Shown here: in pieces, positions 1 through 7,506 of the stretch | How positions within the stretch are numbered: the first letter of the stretch is position 1 | How the letters are laid out: the number at the start of each line of letters is the position of its first letter | Assembly (NCBI RefSeq): GCF_017874315.1 | Contig: NZ_JAGGLG010000001.1 | Location: 145,030-209,029 of the forward strand | Direction: 5' to 3' | Source: Symbiobacterium terraclitae | Lineage (GTDB): Bacteria > Bacillota > Sulfobacillia > Symbiobacteriales > Symbiobacteriaceae | DNA: 64,000 bases | Position numbers and translations under genes: made by a program | The notes under the pieces: model-generated | The model's input: only the letters and a program-made list of their open reading frames with translations | What the model was told of the DNA's origin: nothing | The model's database searches: none

Positions 1-1
1 G

Positions 2-583
2 CTGGCGGCCTTCGTCCGGGAGCACCCCCGGGTGAAGATCAACGTCAGGACCGGCAACAACCGGGAGACGGTGGCGATGCTGCTCCACGGCGAGGTCGAC
101 CTCGGCCTGATCACCACGCCCCAGGTGCACGAGCGCATCGACGTGATCCCGCTCTTCGAGGACCCGCTGGTGGCGGTGGCGAGCCCGTCCTTCGCGGCCG
201 ACCTGCCCCCAGTCCTGGGCAACGCCGACCTCGCCCGCCTGCCCTTCATCGGCTACGTGCGGGGCGCCCGGTTCCGCAACACCATCGACCAGATCCTCGA
301 GGAGATGGGCATCCAGCCCAAGTTCGTCATGGAGTTCGACAACCACGAGGCGATCAAGACGATGGTGGGGCTGGGCTTCGGCGTGGCGCTGGAGCCGGTC
401 TCCGCCGTGCAGCGGGAGCTGGACGGCGGGCAGCTGGTGCGGCTCAACGTGCCCGGCCTGCCGCGCTCGAGCCGGACCACCTCGCTGATCCTCAGGCGCG
501 GCGAACGGCGCAGCGCCGCCGTCAACGCCTTCCTGGCGCTGCTGGAGCGGCGCTACGCGGTGGCGATCAACCCGGCCCCCTGA
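2..583 (+). CDS. LysR-family transcriptional regulator, C-terminal part (5' end outside window)
   Basis: The last 193 residues of a LysR-type regulator. The frame is open from base 2, so the N-terminal winged-helix DNA-binding domain lies outside the window. What remains is the periplasmic-binding-protein-like effector domain. It opens with LAAFVREHPRVKINV, has the typical GEVDLGLITTP strand-turn, and carries the conserved GLGFGVALEP motif near residue 122. The family binds a small inducer in this domain and acts as a tetramer on DNA. The inducer and targets cannot be read from this fragment. The gene converges on the next minus-strand gene, one base beyond its stop. The family call is secure; the specific role is unknown. 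Confidence 0.9.
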   Translation: MAAFVREHPRVKINVRTGNNRETVAMLLHGEVDLGLITTPQVHERIDVIPLFEDPLVAVASPSFAADLPPVLGNADLARLPFIGYVRGARFRNTIDQILEEMGIQPKFVMEFDNHEAIKTMVGLGFGVALEPVSAVQRELDGGQLVRLNVPGLPRSSRTTSLILRRGERRSAAVNAFLALLERRYAVAINPAP

Positions 584-584
584 C

Positions 585-1007
585 CTACATCGGCAGCGGC
601 GGGTGCTCCTCCGGGCCGGAGGGCGCGGCGAACTCGGCGGGCTCCCCCACGGGGGCGCCTGCGGTGGCCACGTTGTGCCGGAGGAAGTGCACCAGGTCCC
701 GGAACTGCCAGGACCGGTTGTGCATGTCGTCGTCGAACTGGTAGAGCCGCTGGTCGCCGCCGTCGTGGGTGACCTCCAGCTCGAAATGGACGTGCGCGTC
801 CCGGGAGAGCGGGCCGTTCAGGACCTCCTTGCCCCAGTCCACCTTGTCGTATAGCGCCTTGAGCTGCGCACGGTCGGCGTCGGAGAGCCGCCCGTGCGCA
901 CCTTCAATGACCCGGCTCTCGTAGCGCCACCTGCCGTCGCCTGACACCGCGATCGCGAAGAGGAAATCCCCCGTGTACGCCGATTTCGCCCTGAGGGTGA
1001 TCTGCAT
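585..1007 (-). CDS. Hypothetical protein, possibly emfourin-like
   Basis: A 140-residue protein of unknown function. I chose the ATG at 1007 because AGGAGGTC lies 13 bases upstream; an in-frame start nine codons earlier has no such site. The sequence is soluble, with no signal peptide or membrane segment. It alternates short strands with a helix (LSDADRAQLKALYDKVDW) and ends in a Pro/Glu-rich tail. The helix followed by HFELEVTHDGGDQRLYQFDDD weakly recalls small protease inhibitors of the emfourin type, but this is only a pattern resemblance. It ends one base from the convergent LysR gene, with no room for a separate terminator. Confidence 0.6.
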   Translation of the reverse strand: MQITLRAKSAYTGDFLFAIAVSGDGRWRYESRVIEGAHGRLSDADRAQLKALYDKVDWGKEVLNGPLSRDAHVHFELEVTHDGGDQRLYQFDDDMHNRSWQFRDLVHFLRHNVATAGAPVGEPAEFAAPSGPEEHPPLPM

Positions 1008-1114
1008 CGCCTGCTCCGACCTCCTGCTCCACATGCTCCGGGTAGATTTCGCGGCGGCATGCGCACCTATGCGGCGCTTCGGCCGGGAAGACTAGGCTAC
1101 CGGGAGGTGTGCGT

Positions 1115-1303
1115 ATGCCGGGCAACAAGATCGGCAAACTAAAAGCGGGGCAGGGGTTGCGGCGAATTCTCGCCCAGCGGCGCGGCAGCTGGCGCGACGC
1201 TGACGCCATGGCCAACTATGAGGTTGGGAGCGAGCTGGACCCCAGGGCGGGGAGCCCTGGCAACCCGAGCCGCAAGGGCCGCTGGGGCGACCCGCACCGG
1301 TAA
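1115..1303 (+). CDS. Small basic hypothetical protein (62 aa)
   Basis: A short reading frame starting at ATG 1115 behind GGGAGGT (1102-1108), a convincing ribosome site. The product is 62 residues, rich in Gly, Arg and Lys, hydrophilic throughout, and ends in a Gly/Pro/Arg-rich tail (SPGNPSRKGRWGDPHR). No domain is recognised. It lies alone between a minus-strand gene and the RNA-binding protein gene. The main support is the ribosome site and the clean start and stop; coding potential is otherwise uncertain. Confidence 0.45.
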   Translation: MPGNKIGKLKAGQGLRRILAQRRGSWRDADAMANYEVGSELDPRAGSPGNPSRKGRWGDPHR

Positions 1304-1464
1304 TGGAAATCGGGGGTTGCATTCCGCTCGAAAAAAGCGTACCCTGTCATTGGTTAGCGGCTTGGTGAGCGGTGCGCTGGTTTGCCGGGTTACGGGCGAA
1401 TTCCTCGCGTCTCCCTCCCGAACGCGAATCCAAATATCCTGAGATGATGGGAGAGAGAATGCGA

Positions 1465-1731
1465 ATGACCAAGACCCTGTACTTCGGCAACCTTCCCTGG
1501 GCCGTCACGCCTGAGGACCTCCAGAACGCGGTTTCGCAGCACGCTGAGGTGCTCGGCGCCCGTATCGCCACCGATCGGGAGACCGGTCGCAGCCGCGGCT
1601 TCGGCTTCGTCGAGGTCCCGGCCGACCAGGCCCAGGCCGTCATCGACGCCCTGAACGGTGCGGAGTGGGCCGGCCGTGCGCTGACCGTCAACGAGGCCCA
1701 GCCTCGTCCGGAGCGCGGCCCCCGCCGCTAA
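1465..1731 (+). CDS. RRM-domain RNA-binding protein
   Basis: An 88-residue protein consisting of a single RNA recognition motif. RNP2 is LYFGNL near the N-terminus and RNP1 is RGFGFVEV near residue 50, with the aromatic residues that stack on RNA bases intact. A short basic tail (RPERGPRR) follows. Such stand-alone bacterial RRM proteins bind single-stranded RNA and are often cold- or stress-induced. The start at ATG 1465 is chosen because GGGAGAGAG lies seven bases upstream; ATGs at 1447 and 1459 are in frame but badly spaced. A strong hairpin terminator follows, so the gene is probably monocistronic. The 160-base leader could carry regulation, but nothing specific is visible. Confidence 0.92.
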   Translation: MTKTLYFGNLPWAVTPEDLQNAVSQHAEVLGARIATDRETGRSRGFGFVEVPADQAQAVIDALNGAEWAGRALTVNEAQPRPERGPRR

Positions 1732-1748
1732 GCAGCGGAAGACTTCTG

Positions 1749-1780
1749 GCGCCCGGTGCAGATGCACCGGGCGCTTTGCG
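1749..1780 (+). terminator. Terminator of the RRM gene
   Basis: A perfect inverted repeat: GCGCCCGGTGCA at 1749-1760 and its complement at 1763-1774, followed by TTTGCGTCT. It sits 17 bases past the stop codon of the RRM gene. Confidence 0.75.
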
Positions 1781-1889
1781 TCTGCCTGACCCGGTCGGGT
1801 GCGTTGCCAGGCATCTGGAGTTGCTCCATAATCTAGACAAGGCACAAATTAGGCCGGGCATGGTTGCCTGCGGCCGGGGAGGTAAGCGC

Positions 1890-2231
1890 GTGCAGGTGTT
1901 CCCGGTGTACAGCGCCATTACCAGCGCGGCCCTGTTCATCGAGCCGCTGGTCGGACTGGCGCTGGTCTGGTTCGGGCTCGCCCTCTACCGACGCCGGAGG
2001 GATCCGGGCCTCATGCTCGTCATCGCCTGGGGTGGGCTCTGGGTGCTCTCAGGATTGCTGAACGTCCTCACCCAGCTGGTGGTGCGGTCGCTCTCGCTCC
2101 CCTTGGTTCAGCTGGCGTTCACCGTGTCGGTCTTATCGGTGATCGGGGGCCGGCTCCTGGTCTGGGCCGTCGCCGCGTACGTCCTGTGGTGGTACTGGAA
2201 TGCGATTTCGGGGAGAGGCCGCACCGGGTAG
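1890..2231 (+). CDS. Small integral membrane protein, first of two tandem paralogues
   Basis: A 113-residue hydrophobic protein starting at GTG 1890 behind GGGAGG. Hydropathy by eye suggests three membrane spans (about residues 9-30, 42-63 and 78-105) with a basic RRRRDPG loop after the first. It is clearly related to the next gene: both share the pattern EPL/DPL-I/VGLALV, RDPGL-LV-AWG-WVL-G and GRLL-WA-AYALW. No known family is recognised. The spacing to its paralogue (144 bases, with its own ribosome site) suggests a tandem duplication, perhaps co-transcribed. Confidence 0.75.
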   Translation: MQVFPVYSAITSAALFIEPLVGLALVWFGLALYRRRRDPGLMLVIAWGGLWVLSGLLNVLTQLVVRSLSLPLVQLAFTVSVLSVIGGRLLVWAVAAYVLWWYWNAISGRGRTG

Positions 2232-2375
2232 GCGAAGGCTGGAGCCCTGTCAGCGTGACTGGCGAGTACGGAACGCCGGGGCCGCTGGAGGCGTTGCCCG
2301 CCGCCTGGCGTTGCGGCATAATCAAGACGATACGGAAAAGGGCGCGGCGATCGGCGCGCTCCGGGAGGTGCGCAG

Positions 2376-2702
2376 GTGCACATGTCGCAGGTGACCGGCG
2401 CGATGGCGCTCATCGACCCGCTGATCGGACTGGCGCTGGTGGTGCTGGGGTTTCCCCTGATGCGGCTGAACAGGGACCCCGGGCTGAAGCTCGTCGTCGC
2501 CTGGGGGGCGTTCTGGGTCCTCACCGGCGTCTGGACCGGGCTGGTCCACCTGCTCATCCGATCGCCCGGCGAGGCGCTCCACTGGGCGAACCTGGTGTCG
2601 TTCTTTGTCATCGTCGCCGGCCGCCTGCTCACCTGGGCTACTGCCGGATACGCCCTGTGGCGCTTCTGGCGGGCGACCTGGGCGCGCGGCGGCTCCGGGT
2701 AG
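2376..2702 (+). CDS. Small integral membrane protein, second of two tandem paralogues
   Basis: A 108-residue membrane protein starting at GTG 2376 (CGGGAGGTG five bases upstream; ATG 2382 is an alternative). It has three predicted spans and the same conserved core as the upstream gene (IDPLIGLALVVLGFPL, RDPGLKLVVAWGAFWVLTG, GRLLTWATAGYALWRFW). The two have diverged most in the loop between spans 2 and 3. Function unknown; the conserved Arg-Asp-Pro-Gly loop is the only notable motif. Confidence 0.75.
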   Translation: MHMSQVTGAMALIDPLIGLALVVLGFPLMRLNRDPGLKLVVAWGAFWVLTGVWTGLVHLLIRSPGEALHWANLVSFFVIVAGRLLTWATAGYALWRFWRATWARGGSG

Positions 2703-2748
2703 GCCGTTGCCCGGCTGCGGTACACCGATCTGCGAAGGGAGAGCACGC

Positions 2749-3261
2749 ATGGTTCAACTGCAGGTTCAGCAGTACAAGTACGGCGGCATCAAGCACTACA
2801 GCTACCCCGTCCGGCTGATCGAGCAGCGGCCCGACTGCGTGATCGTCCACGGCCCCTACGGGCGGCCCCTGACCCACCCCGGGCGGTCCCTGGTGGACTG
2901 GCCCGTGCCCAACGAGTCGATCGAGTTTCACTTCACGGCCAGGCCTTACAGCGTGAGCGCGGGCTGGAACGGCGACGGCTCCTTCCGGCACTACTACTGC
3001 AACGTGTCGCTGCCGGCCACGCTGAAGGACGGCGTGCTCTCCAGCGTCGACCTGGACCTCGACCTGATCGTAGCGCCCGACCTCACCTACCGGGTGGACG
3101 ACGAAGACGAGTTCGAGGAGCACCGGCAGGCCCTGGGCTACCCCGAGGAGGTGGTGGCGCTGGCCCGGGAGGGGCTGGCGGAGCTGATGCGCCTGGTGGA
3201 GGAACGGCGCTTCCCGTTCGATGGATCCGCCTTCAGGCTGCGCGACCAGCTCGCACGATAG
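2749..3261 (+). CDS. DUF402-family protein (nucleotide phosphatase-like)
   Basis: A 170-residue protein from ATG 2749, with GAAGGGAGAG just upstream. It resembles the DUF402/FomD-like family. A beta-rich barrel (KHYSYPVRLIEQRPDCVIVHGPYG) leads to the conserved stretch FTARPYSVSAGWNGDGSFRHYYCNV, then YRVDDEDEFEEHRQ, which supplies the acidic metal-binding residues, and a C-terminal helix. Characterised relatives are Mg-dependent nucleoside tri-/diphosphatases or nucleotidyl-ester hydrolases. The substrate here is not determined. A hairpin between this gene and the convergent molybdate regulator may end both transcripts. Confidence 0.85.
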   Translation: MVQLQVQQYKYGGIKHYSYPVRLIEQRPDCVIVHGPYGRPLTHPGRSLVDWPVPNESIEFHFTARPYSVSAGWNGDGSFRHYYCNVSLPATLKDGVLSSVDLDLDLIVAPDLTYRVDDEDEFEEHRQALGYPEEVVALAREGLAELMRLVEERRFPFDGSAFRLRDQLAR

Positions 3262-3281
3262 GGCCTTCTCCTGGTGTGCAA

Positions 3282-3313
3282 GGGCCCCTGTCCCGGGTTC
3301 GGGACAGGGGCCC
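3282..3313. terminator. Hairpin between convergent genes
   Basis: A 13-bp perfect stem: GGGCCCCTGTCCC at 3282-3294 and its complement at 3301-3313, with a six-base loop. It lies between the stops of two convergent genes. There is no T-run on either side, so intrinsic termination would depend on the hairpin alone. Confidence 0.6.
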
Positions 3314-3325
3314 GGCGTCTGGGTA

Positions 3326-4474
3326 TCACCCCTGCGCGGCGGGCTCCACCGTGGCCACGATGTCGCCGGTCCGCCGTATGTCGTAGCCGCCGAGGGCCTC
3401 CAGCTGCGCCCGGAACCGGCGGTGGTTGAGCATGCTGAGCAGTTGCCGCACGGGCGCCTCGTCGAGGTACTCCTTGGGGATGGCGATGTCGTAGCGCACC
3501 TGCAGCAGGGGCACGAACCCCAGCCCGTAGGCGGCGGCGACTGCGGCGGTGCTGACGCCCGCATGGGCCCTGCCGCTTGCGACCGCCTGCGCGACCTCAA
3601 GATGCCCGGTGACGACGTCGTCGAACCCGGAGACGGCCGCGGTCGGGACCCCTTCCCTGCGGAGGGCGTGCTCCAGCACGCCGCGGGAGCCCGCCCCCGG
3701 CTCGCGGTTCACGATGCGCACGCCCCGTGCAGCCAGGTCCGCGGCCGAGCGGATGGACAGGGGGTTCCCGGCCTGCACCAGCAGCCCTTCCTCCCAGGTG
3801 CCCAGGTTGACCAGCACGACGGTGCCGTCCGGCAGGGCGCGGCGGACGAAGGGAACGTTGTGCTCGCCGGTATCGGGGTCATGCAGGTGGACGCCGGCCG
3901 CGTGCACCTCGCCGCGCCGGAGCGCCTCCAGGCCGGCCGTGCTGTTGGCGAACACCCAGTGGACGCGCAGCCCGGGGTTCCACCGCTGGGCCGCCCGGAC
4001 CCAGAGGGAAGTGGCAGGGGAACACCCGGCGAGGATGACCGTGCCGGTCACCGTCTCCAGGTCGTCGAGCAGCCTCACCCGCATGGAGGAGGCACCGGGA
4101 GCCAGCGTCCCGACGCCGTCCGCCGGGATCATCTCCGTCCGGAAGGCCTGATCCCCGATCAGGGGGTGCGCCACCCACCGGCCCCCCACCCGCCCCAGGG
4201 CGACCCGCAGGCTGCTACCCGCCGGGGCGCCCCGGGCTGGCGCGGCCTCGATCTCCGGGGCGTCCTCCTCGAACCAGAACAGGTCTTCCACCCGGCACCC
4301 GAGGGCCCGGGCGATCTTCATGGCCACGGCGGCGGAGGGGGTATACAGGTCGGACTCCACGCCGCTGATGGTCTGGCGGGTCACACCCGCCAGCGCGGCC
4401 ACGTCCTGCTGGCTCATGCCGAGGCGGGTGCGGACCTCTCTGAGGTTGTTGCGAAGGCGGCTCTCGGTCTTCAC
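3326..4474 (-). CDS. XRE-type HTH regulator fused to a molybdate-binding-like (PBP) domain
   Basis: A 382-residue regulator. Residues 1-65 form an XRE/Cro helix-turn-helix (RLGMSQQDVAALAGVTRQTI). Residues from about 90 onward form a periplasmic-binding-protein-like domain of the type found in ModE-like regulators (GTVILAGCSPATSLW, EVHAAGVHLHDPDTGEHN, VNREPGAGSRGVLEH, GRAHAGVSTAAVAAAYGLGF). Start GTG 4474 overlaps the modB stop by four bases (GTGA), so translation is probably coupled. GGGGGAGACC lies upstream. A reasonable inference is that it senses molybdate or tungstate, or a cofactor precursor, and controls this operon. The domain fusion replaces the usual ModE architecture. Ligand specificity is not visible. 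Confidence 0.85.
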   Translation of the reverse strand: MKTESRLRNNLREVRTRLGMSQQDVAALAGVTRQTISGVESDLYTPSAAVAMKIARALGCRVEDLFWFEEDAPEIEAAPARGAPAGSSLRVALGRVGGRWVAHPLIGDQAFRTEMIPADGVGTLAPGASSMRVRLLDDLETVTGTVILAGCSPATSLWVRAAQRWNPGLRVHWVFANSTAGLEALRRGEVHAAGVHLHDPDTGEHNVPFVRRALPDGTVVLVNLGTWEEGLLVQAGNPLSIRSAADLAARGVRIVNREPGAGSRGVLEHALRREGVPTAAVSGFDDVVTGHLEVAQAVASGRAHAGVSTAAVAAAYGLGFVPLLQVRYDIAIPKEYLDEAPVRQLLSMLNHRRFRAQLEALGGYDIRRTGDIVATVEPAAQG

Positions 4475-5172
4475 TGCGGTCTCCCCCTGTGCGCGTGAAT
4501 GGCCGACCCGCCGGATCCCGGCTTCCGGAACCGAAGGCCGAGCCACATCGAGAGGCCGGCCACCCCCGTGAGCAGCAGGGCCAGGAGATGGGCGGTGGAC
4601 TGCTGGCCCGACTGCACAGCCGAGTAGATGGCGAGGGCCATGGTCTGGGTCTTGCCCGGGATGTTGCCTGCCACCATGAGCGTGGCGCCGAACTCGCCCA
4701 GCGAGCGGGCGTAGGCCAGCAGGACGCCCGTCCAGATGCCGGGCCAGGCCATGGGTGCGTAGATGTGGCGGAACAGCTCCCACCGGCCGGCGCCGTCGAC
4801 CTGCGCCGCCTCGGCGACCTCCTCCGGCACGTCCTCGAGCGCGTTGCGCGCCGCCTGGACGAAGAGCGGCAGGCAGACGACGGCGGAGGCGAGCACGGCG
4901 GCGGTCTGCGTGAAGATCAGCGTCGAGCCCCACAGCGCCCGCGTCAGGCGGCCCACCGGCCCGGTGCGGCCGATGAGGAGGAGCAGGTAGTACCCCAGCA
5001 CCGTCGGCGGCAGCGCCAGGGGCAGGTTGACGGCGATGTCCAGGGCGCGCCTGCCCCGCCAATGGGGTCGGGACAGCGCCCACGCCAGCGGCAGTCCCGC
5101 CGCCATGACCAGGCCCGTGGCCATGAGCGAGATGCGCAGCGAGATCAGGATGTTCGTCCACATCGGCAGCAT
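4471..5172 (-). CDS. modB: Molybdate ABC transporter permease
   Basis: A 233-residue inner-membrane permease with about five to six spans. It has the ABC permease EAA loop: EVAEAAQVDGAGRWELFRHI near residues 118-137 contacts the ATPase. The ending ARSLGEFGATLMVAGNIPGKTQT is highly typical of ModB. It transports molybdate (or tungstate) delivered by ModA. The ATG at 5172 lies one base after the modA stop, and the 3' end overlaps the regulator by four bases. No ModC ATPase is present in the window, so the energising subunit must be encoded elsewhere or shared. Confidence 0.95.
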   Translation of the reverse strand: MLPMWTNILISLRISLMATGLVMAAGLPLAWALSRPHWRGRRALDIAVNLPLALPPTVLGYYLLLLIGRTGPVGRLTRALWGSTLIFTQTAAVLASAVVCLPLFVQAARNALEDVPEEVAEAAQVDGAGRWELFRHIYAPMAWPGIWTGVLLAYARSLGEFGATLMVAGNIPGKTQTMALAIYSAVQSGQQSTAHLLALLLTGVAGLSMWLGLRFRKPGSGGSAIHAHRGRPQ

Positions 5173-5173
5173 G

Positions 5174-5980
5174 TCAGCCAGCCGGCCCGAAGCCGTGCTT
5201 CTTCAGGATCGCCATTCCCGCCGGGGAGAGGAGGAAGTCGGCGAACGCCCGGGCCTCGGCGCTGTGCTGCGACTCCTTCAGCACGGCCATCGGGTAGACC
5301 ACCGGCTCATGGCTCCCCTCGGGAGCCTCAGCGAGGACGACGACGTCCCGGGACGCGGCCGCGTCGGTGCTGTAGACGATTCCCGCCTGGACTTCGCCCG
5401 ACTCGACGAAGCTGAGGACCTGGCGCACGTCCTCGCCGAGCACGAGCCGCGGCTGGACCGCGCCCCAGAGCCCCAGGTTCTCCAGCACGGCCCTGCCGTA
5501 CTGGCCGGCCGGCACGTGGGCCGGGTCGCCGACGGCGATCCGCGCCGCCCGATCCGAACGGAGATCCTCCCAGGTCTTCACCGTCTCGTCGGCCGTCTTG
5601 CCGCGAATGAGGACCACCCTGTTCGTCCCGAGGTTGGTAACAGCGGACTCTTCGACGAAGCCCTTTTCGACCAGGCTCTCCATCGGGCCGGGGGAGGCCG
5701 AGATGAACAGGTCCGCCGGCGCGCCCTGCTCGATCTGCTGCTGCAGGGCGCCGGAGGAGCCGAAGTTGAAGCGCAGCTTGACAGACGGGTGTTCGGCCTC
5801 GAACGCGGGCTGGATCTCGTTCATGGCATGGGTGAGGGAAGCCGCGACGGAGACGATGATCTCAACCGGCCGTCCAGGTGGCGGCTCCGTCTTGACCGGG
5901 TCCGGCGCAGGCTTCGCACTGCAGGCCGTGAGCAGAACTGCGAGGCAGGCGGCGAGGAGGCCGGCTGTGCGGCGCTTCAA
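5174..5980 (-). CDS. modA: Molybdate ABC transporter substrate-binding lipoprotein
   Basis: A 268-residue binding protein. The start is TTG 5980: AAGGAGGT lies eight bases upstream, and this start gives a clean lipoprotein signal (LKRRTAGLLAACLAVLLTAC). The mature protein shows ModA hallmarks: VSVAASLTHAMNEI, NFGSSGALQQQIEQGAPADLFISAS, NRVVLIRG, GDPAHVPAGQYG and VYSTDAAAS. Ser, Ala and Tyr of these motifs bind the oxyanion. It is lipid-anchored outside the membrane and hands substrate to ModB. It is the first gene of the modA-modB-regulator operon. Confidence 0.95.
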   Translation of the reverse strand: MKRRTAGLLAACLAVLLTACSAKPAPDPVKTEPPPGRPVEIIVSVAASLTHAMNEIQPAFEAEHPSVKLRFNFGSSGALQQQIEQGAPADLFISASPGPMESLVEKGFVEESAVTNLGTNRVVLIRGKTADETVKTWEDLRSDRAARIAVGDPAHVPAGQYGRAVLENLGLWGAVQPRLVLGEDVRQVLSFVESGEVQAGIVYSTDAAASRDVVVLAEAPEGSHEPVVYPMAVLKESQHSAEARAFADFLLSPAGMAILKKHGFGPAG

Positions 5981-6020
5981 GAAGGATACCTCCTTCGGTG
6001 TTCTACGGGGGCTTGGCGCA

Positions 6021-6029
6021 AGTATAGCA
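6021..6029 (-). promoter_or_regulatory. Extended -10 promoter of the mod operon
   Basis: On the minus strand TGCTATACT, an extended -10 element with five of six consensus bases, lies about 40 bases before the modA start. No good -35 hexamer is present at the expected distance, as is common with extended -10 promoters. Confidence 0.5.
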
Positions 6030-6158
6030 TACACCCCGCAAGCGCACATGCGCCGCCGTCGCTACTCTACGGTTCACCGAAGTGCTGCTCGGGTTTCTCG
6101 CTGTCTAGGTCTGAGAACCGAGCGCTGGGGCGGCGGCTGGTGCCAGTGTGATGCGCGG

Positions 6159-6320
6159 CGGGCCGACAAGCGGCGTCCGACCGGCCTGACGTGCGCGGGA
6201 GCGGGCAGACGAGCGGGGTTGGACCGGTCTGACGTGCACGGCGGCGGGCCGACGACCGTCATCCGAGCGGCCTGGCGTGCGCGGTGGGCCGACGACGGCG
6301 GCCGATCGATCGGCGGCCGC
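6159..6320. repeat. Imperfect tandem repeat, about 43-bp period
   Basis: Nearly four copies of a degenerate unit whose register is marked by CGGGCCGAC-like nonamers at 6159, 6202, 6245 and 6285. Each unit continues to CCGGCCTGACGTGCGCG or a close variant. Periods are 43, 43 and 40 bases. The block lies in the gene-free stretch between modA and the FAD oxidoreductase gene. No ribosome site or plausible coding frame is seen within it. Confidence 0.7.
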
Positions 6321-6342
6321 GCAGCGCAGCCGATAGGCGAAG

Positions 6343-6370
6343 ACCCCCGCCTCGCATTCGAGACGGGGGT
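6343..6370 (-). terminator. Terminator of the FAD oxidoreductase gene
   Basis: Inverted repeat ACCCCCG-CTCG / CGAG-CGGGGGT with a four-base loop and one mismatch, 16 bases beyond the minus-strand stop codon. There is no T-run. Confidence 0.55.
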
Positions 6371-6385
6371 GCAGCCTGTATGCGC

Positions 6386-7300
6386 TCAGCTCAAGCTCAG
6401 GGCGATGCGCTTCGCCACCACCATCGCCTGCCCGCCGGCGGTCGCAAGGCTCTGGTAGGGCGGCGGCGTGCAGACGTCGCCCACGGCGAAGACCCCGGGC
6501 ACCGAGGTCTCCCCGTAGCGGTCGGTGACGATGTGGCCCTCGGCGTCCAGCTCCACCTGCCCCGCGACCAGCTCGCTGTTCGGCGCGTTGCCGATGTAGA
6601 TGCAGACGGCGTCGACCTCCAGCTCCCGCTGGCCGCCCGCCTCGGCCACGTCCACCAGCACGGACCCGGGGCCGACCCGGAAGCGCACCACCGTCGCCCC
6701 CGCCCGGTGGACCAGCTTCGGGTGCGCCAGGACCGGGGCCGCCAGATCCGGTCGGGCTCGGACCGCCCCCCGGGTCAGCAGGTAGACCCGGTCCGCCACC
6801 GGCAGCAGCATCCCGGCGTTCTCGAGCGCCCGGTCGCCGCCACCGATCACCGCCACCCGCCGCCCGCGGAACCAGGGCAGGTCGTGGGACGGGCGGCGGA
6901 CCCAGCCGCCCCGGTGCAGCGCCTCCTCGCCCGCCACGTTCAGCCTCCGGGCCCGGAGCCCGGTGGCCAGGACCAGGGCGCGGCCGGAGACGGGGCCGGC
7001 CGGGGTCTCGCACGTGCGGTCGGAGGCGGAGACGGCGCTGACCGGCCGGTCCAGGTGGAGCGCCACGCCCGCCTCCTCCGCCTGGCGCAGGAGCCGCGCC
7101 GTGAGGGCGTCGCCGTTGGGCAGGTCGAGCCCCGGGTAATCGAAGACCCGCCCGCCGATGGCGTTCAGCTGGCCGCCGGCCCGGTTCTCCCGCTCCAGGA
7201 CGACCGGTTCGAGGCCCAGGCGGCGGGCCCAGAGGGCGGTGGCGAGGCCGGCCATCCCTGCCCCGACGACGACCACGTCCCAGCGACCGGTTGCTGTCAC
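6386..7300 (-). CDS. FAD/NAD(P)-dependent oxidoreductase, thioredoxin-reductase-like but lacking the CxxC
   Basis: A 304-residue flavoprotein, the usual length of thioredoxin reductase. An N-terminal FAD-binding GxGxxG (VVVVGAGMAGLATAL) is followed by the NAD(P)-binding VAVIGGGDRALENAG near residue 150 and the C-terminal FAD motif VPGVFAVGDVCTPP. In thioredoxin reductases a redox CxxC precedes the NADPH motif. Here that position reads RRPSHDLPWFRG, without cysteines. It therefore cannot reduce thioredoxin in the usual way. It may act like ferredoxin-NADP reductase of the TrxR-like type or serve another electron acceptor. Start GTG 7300 has GGAGGGG upstream. It stands alone, divergent from the agmatinase-family gene. 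Confidence 0.88.
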   Translation of the reverse strand: MTATGRWDVVVVGAGMAGLATALWARRLGLEPVVLERENRAGGQLNAIGGRVFDYPGLDLPNGDALTARLLRQAEEAGVALHLDRPVSAVSASDRTCETPAGPVSGRALVLATGLRARRLNVAGEEALHRGGWVRRPSHDLPWFRGRRVAVIGGGDRALENAGMLLPVADRVYLLTRGAVRARPDLAAPVLAHPKLVHRAGATVVRFRVGPGSVLVDVAEAGGQRELEVDAVCIYIGNAPNSELVAGQVELDAEGHIVTDRYGETSVPGVFAVGDVCTPPPYQSLATAGGQAMVVAKRIALSLS

Positions 7301-7506
7301 CGTCGACGCCCCCCTCCGTCAAATGCAGTATTGTATATTCCACGCTGCAGGAGTATGCTTAGAGCCGCTTCCAGAGCAGGTGCGCCGCCCCGGGTGCGCT
7401 GCCCGGACTTGGCGGCTGCGGAAGCCGCCGCGCCGCGCTGCGGCGGGGCAGATTACGCGTGATGGATCCCCTGCATCCACGCGCGCAATAAGAGGAGTAG
7501 ATCGCC

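Larger units (their letters stand above)
5981..6385. other. Gene-free stretch between modA and the FAD oxidoreductase gene
   Basis: About 400 bases without a convincing gene. It holds the mod promoter (near 6021), the 43-bp degenerate repeats (6159-6320) and the terminator hairpin of the oxidoreductase gene (6343-6370). Long open frames cross it only because of the high GC content. Confidence 0.6.

Noticed and set aside
3221..4498. Long plus-strand open frame opposite the molybdate regulator
   Set aside because: Product is Gly/His/Pro/Gln-rich without domains; the minus-strand frame encodes a clear HTH-PBP protein. It is a high-GC shadow.
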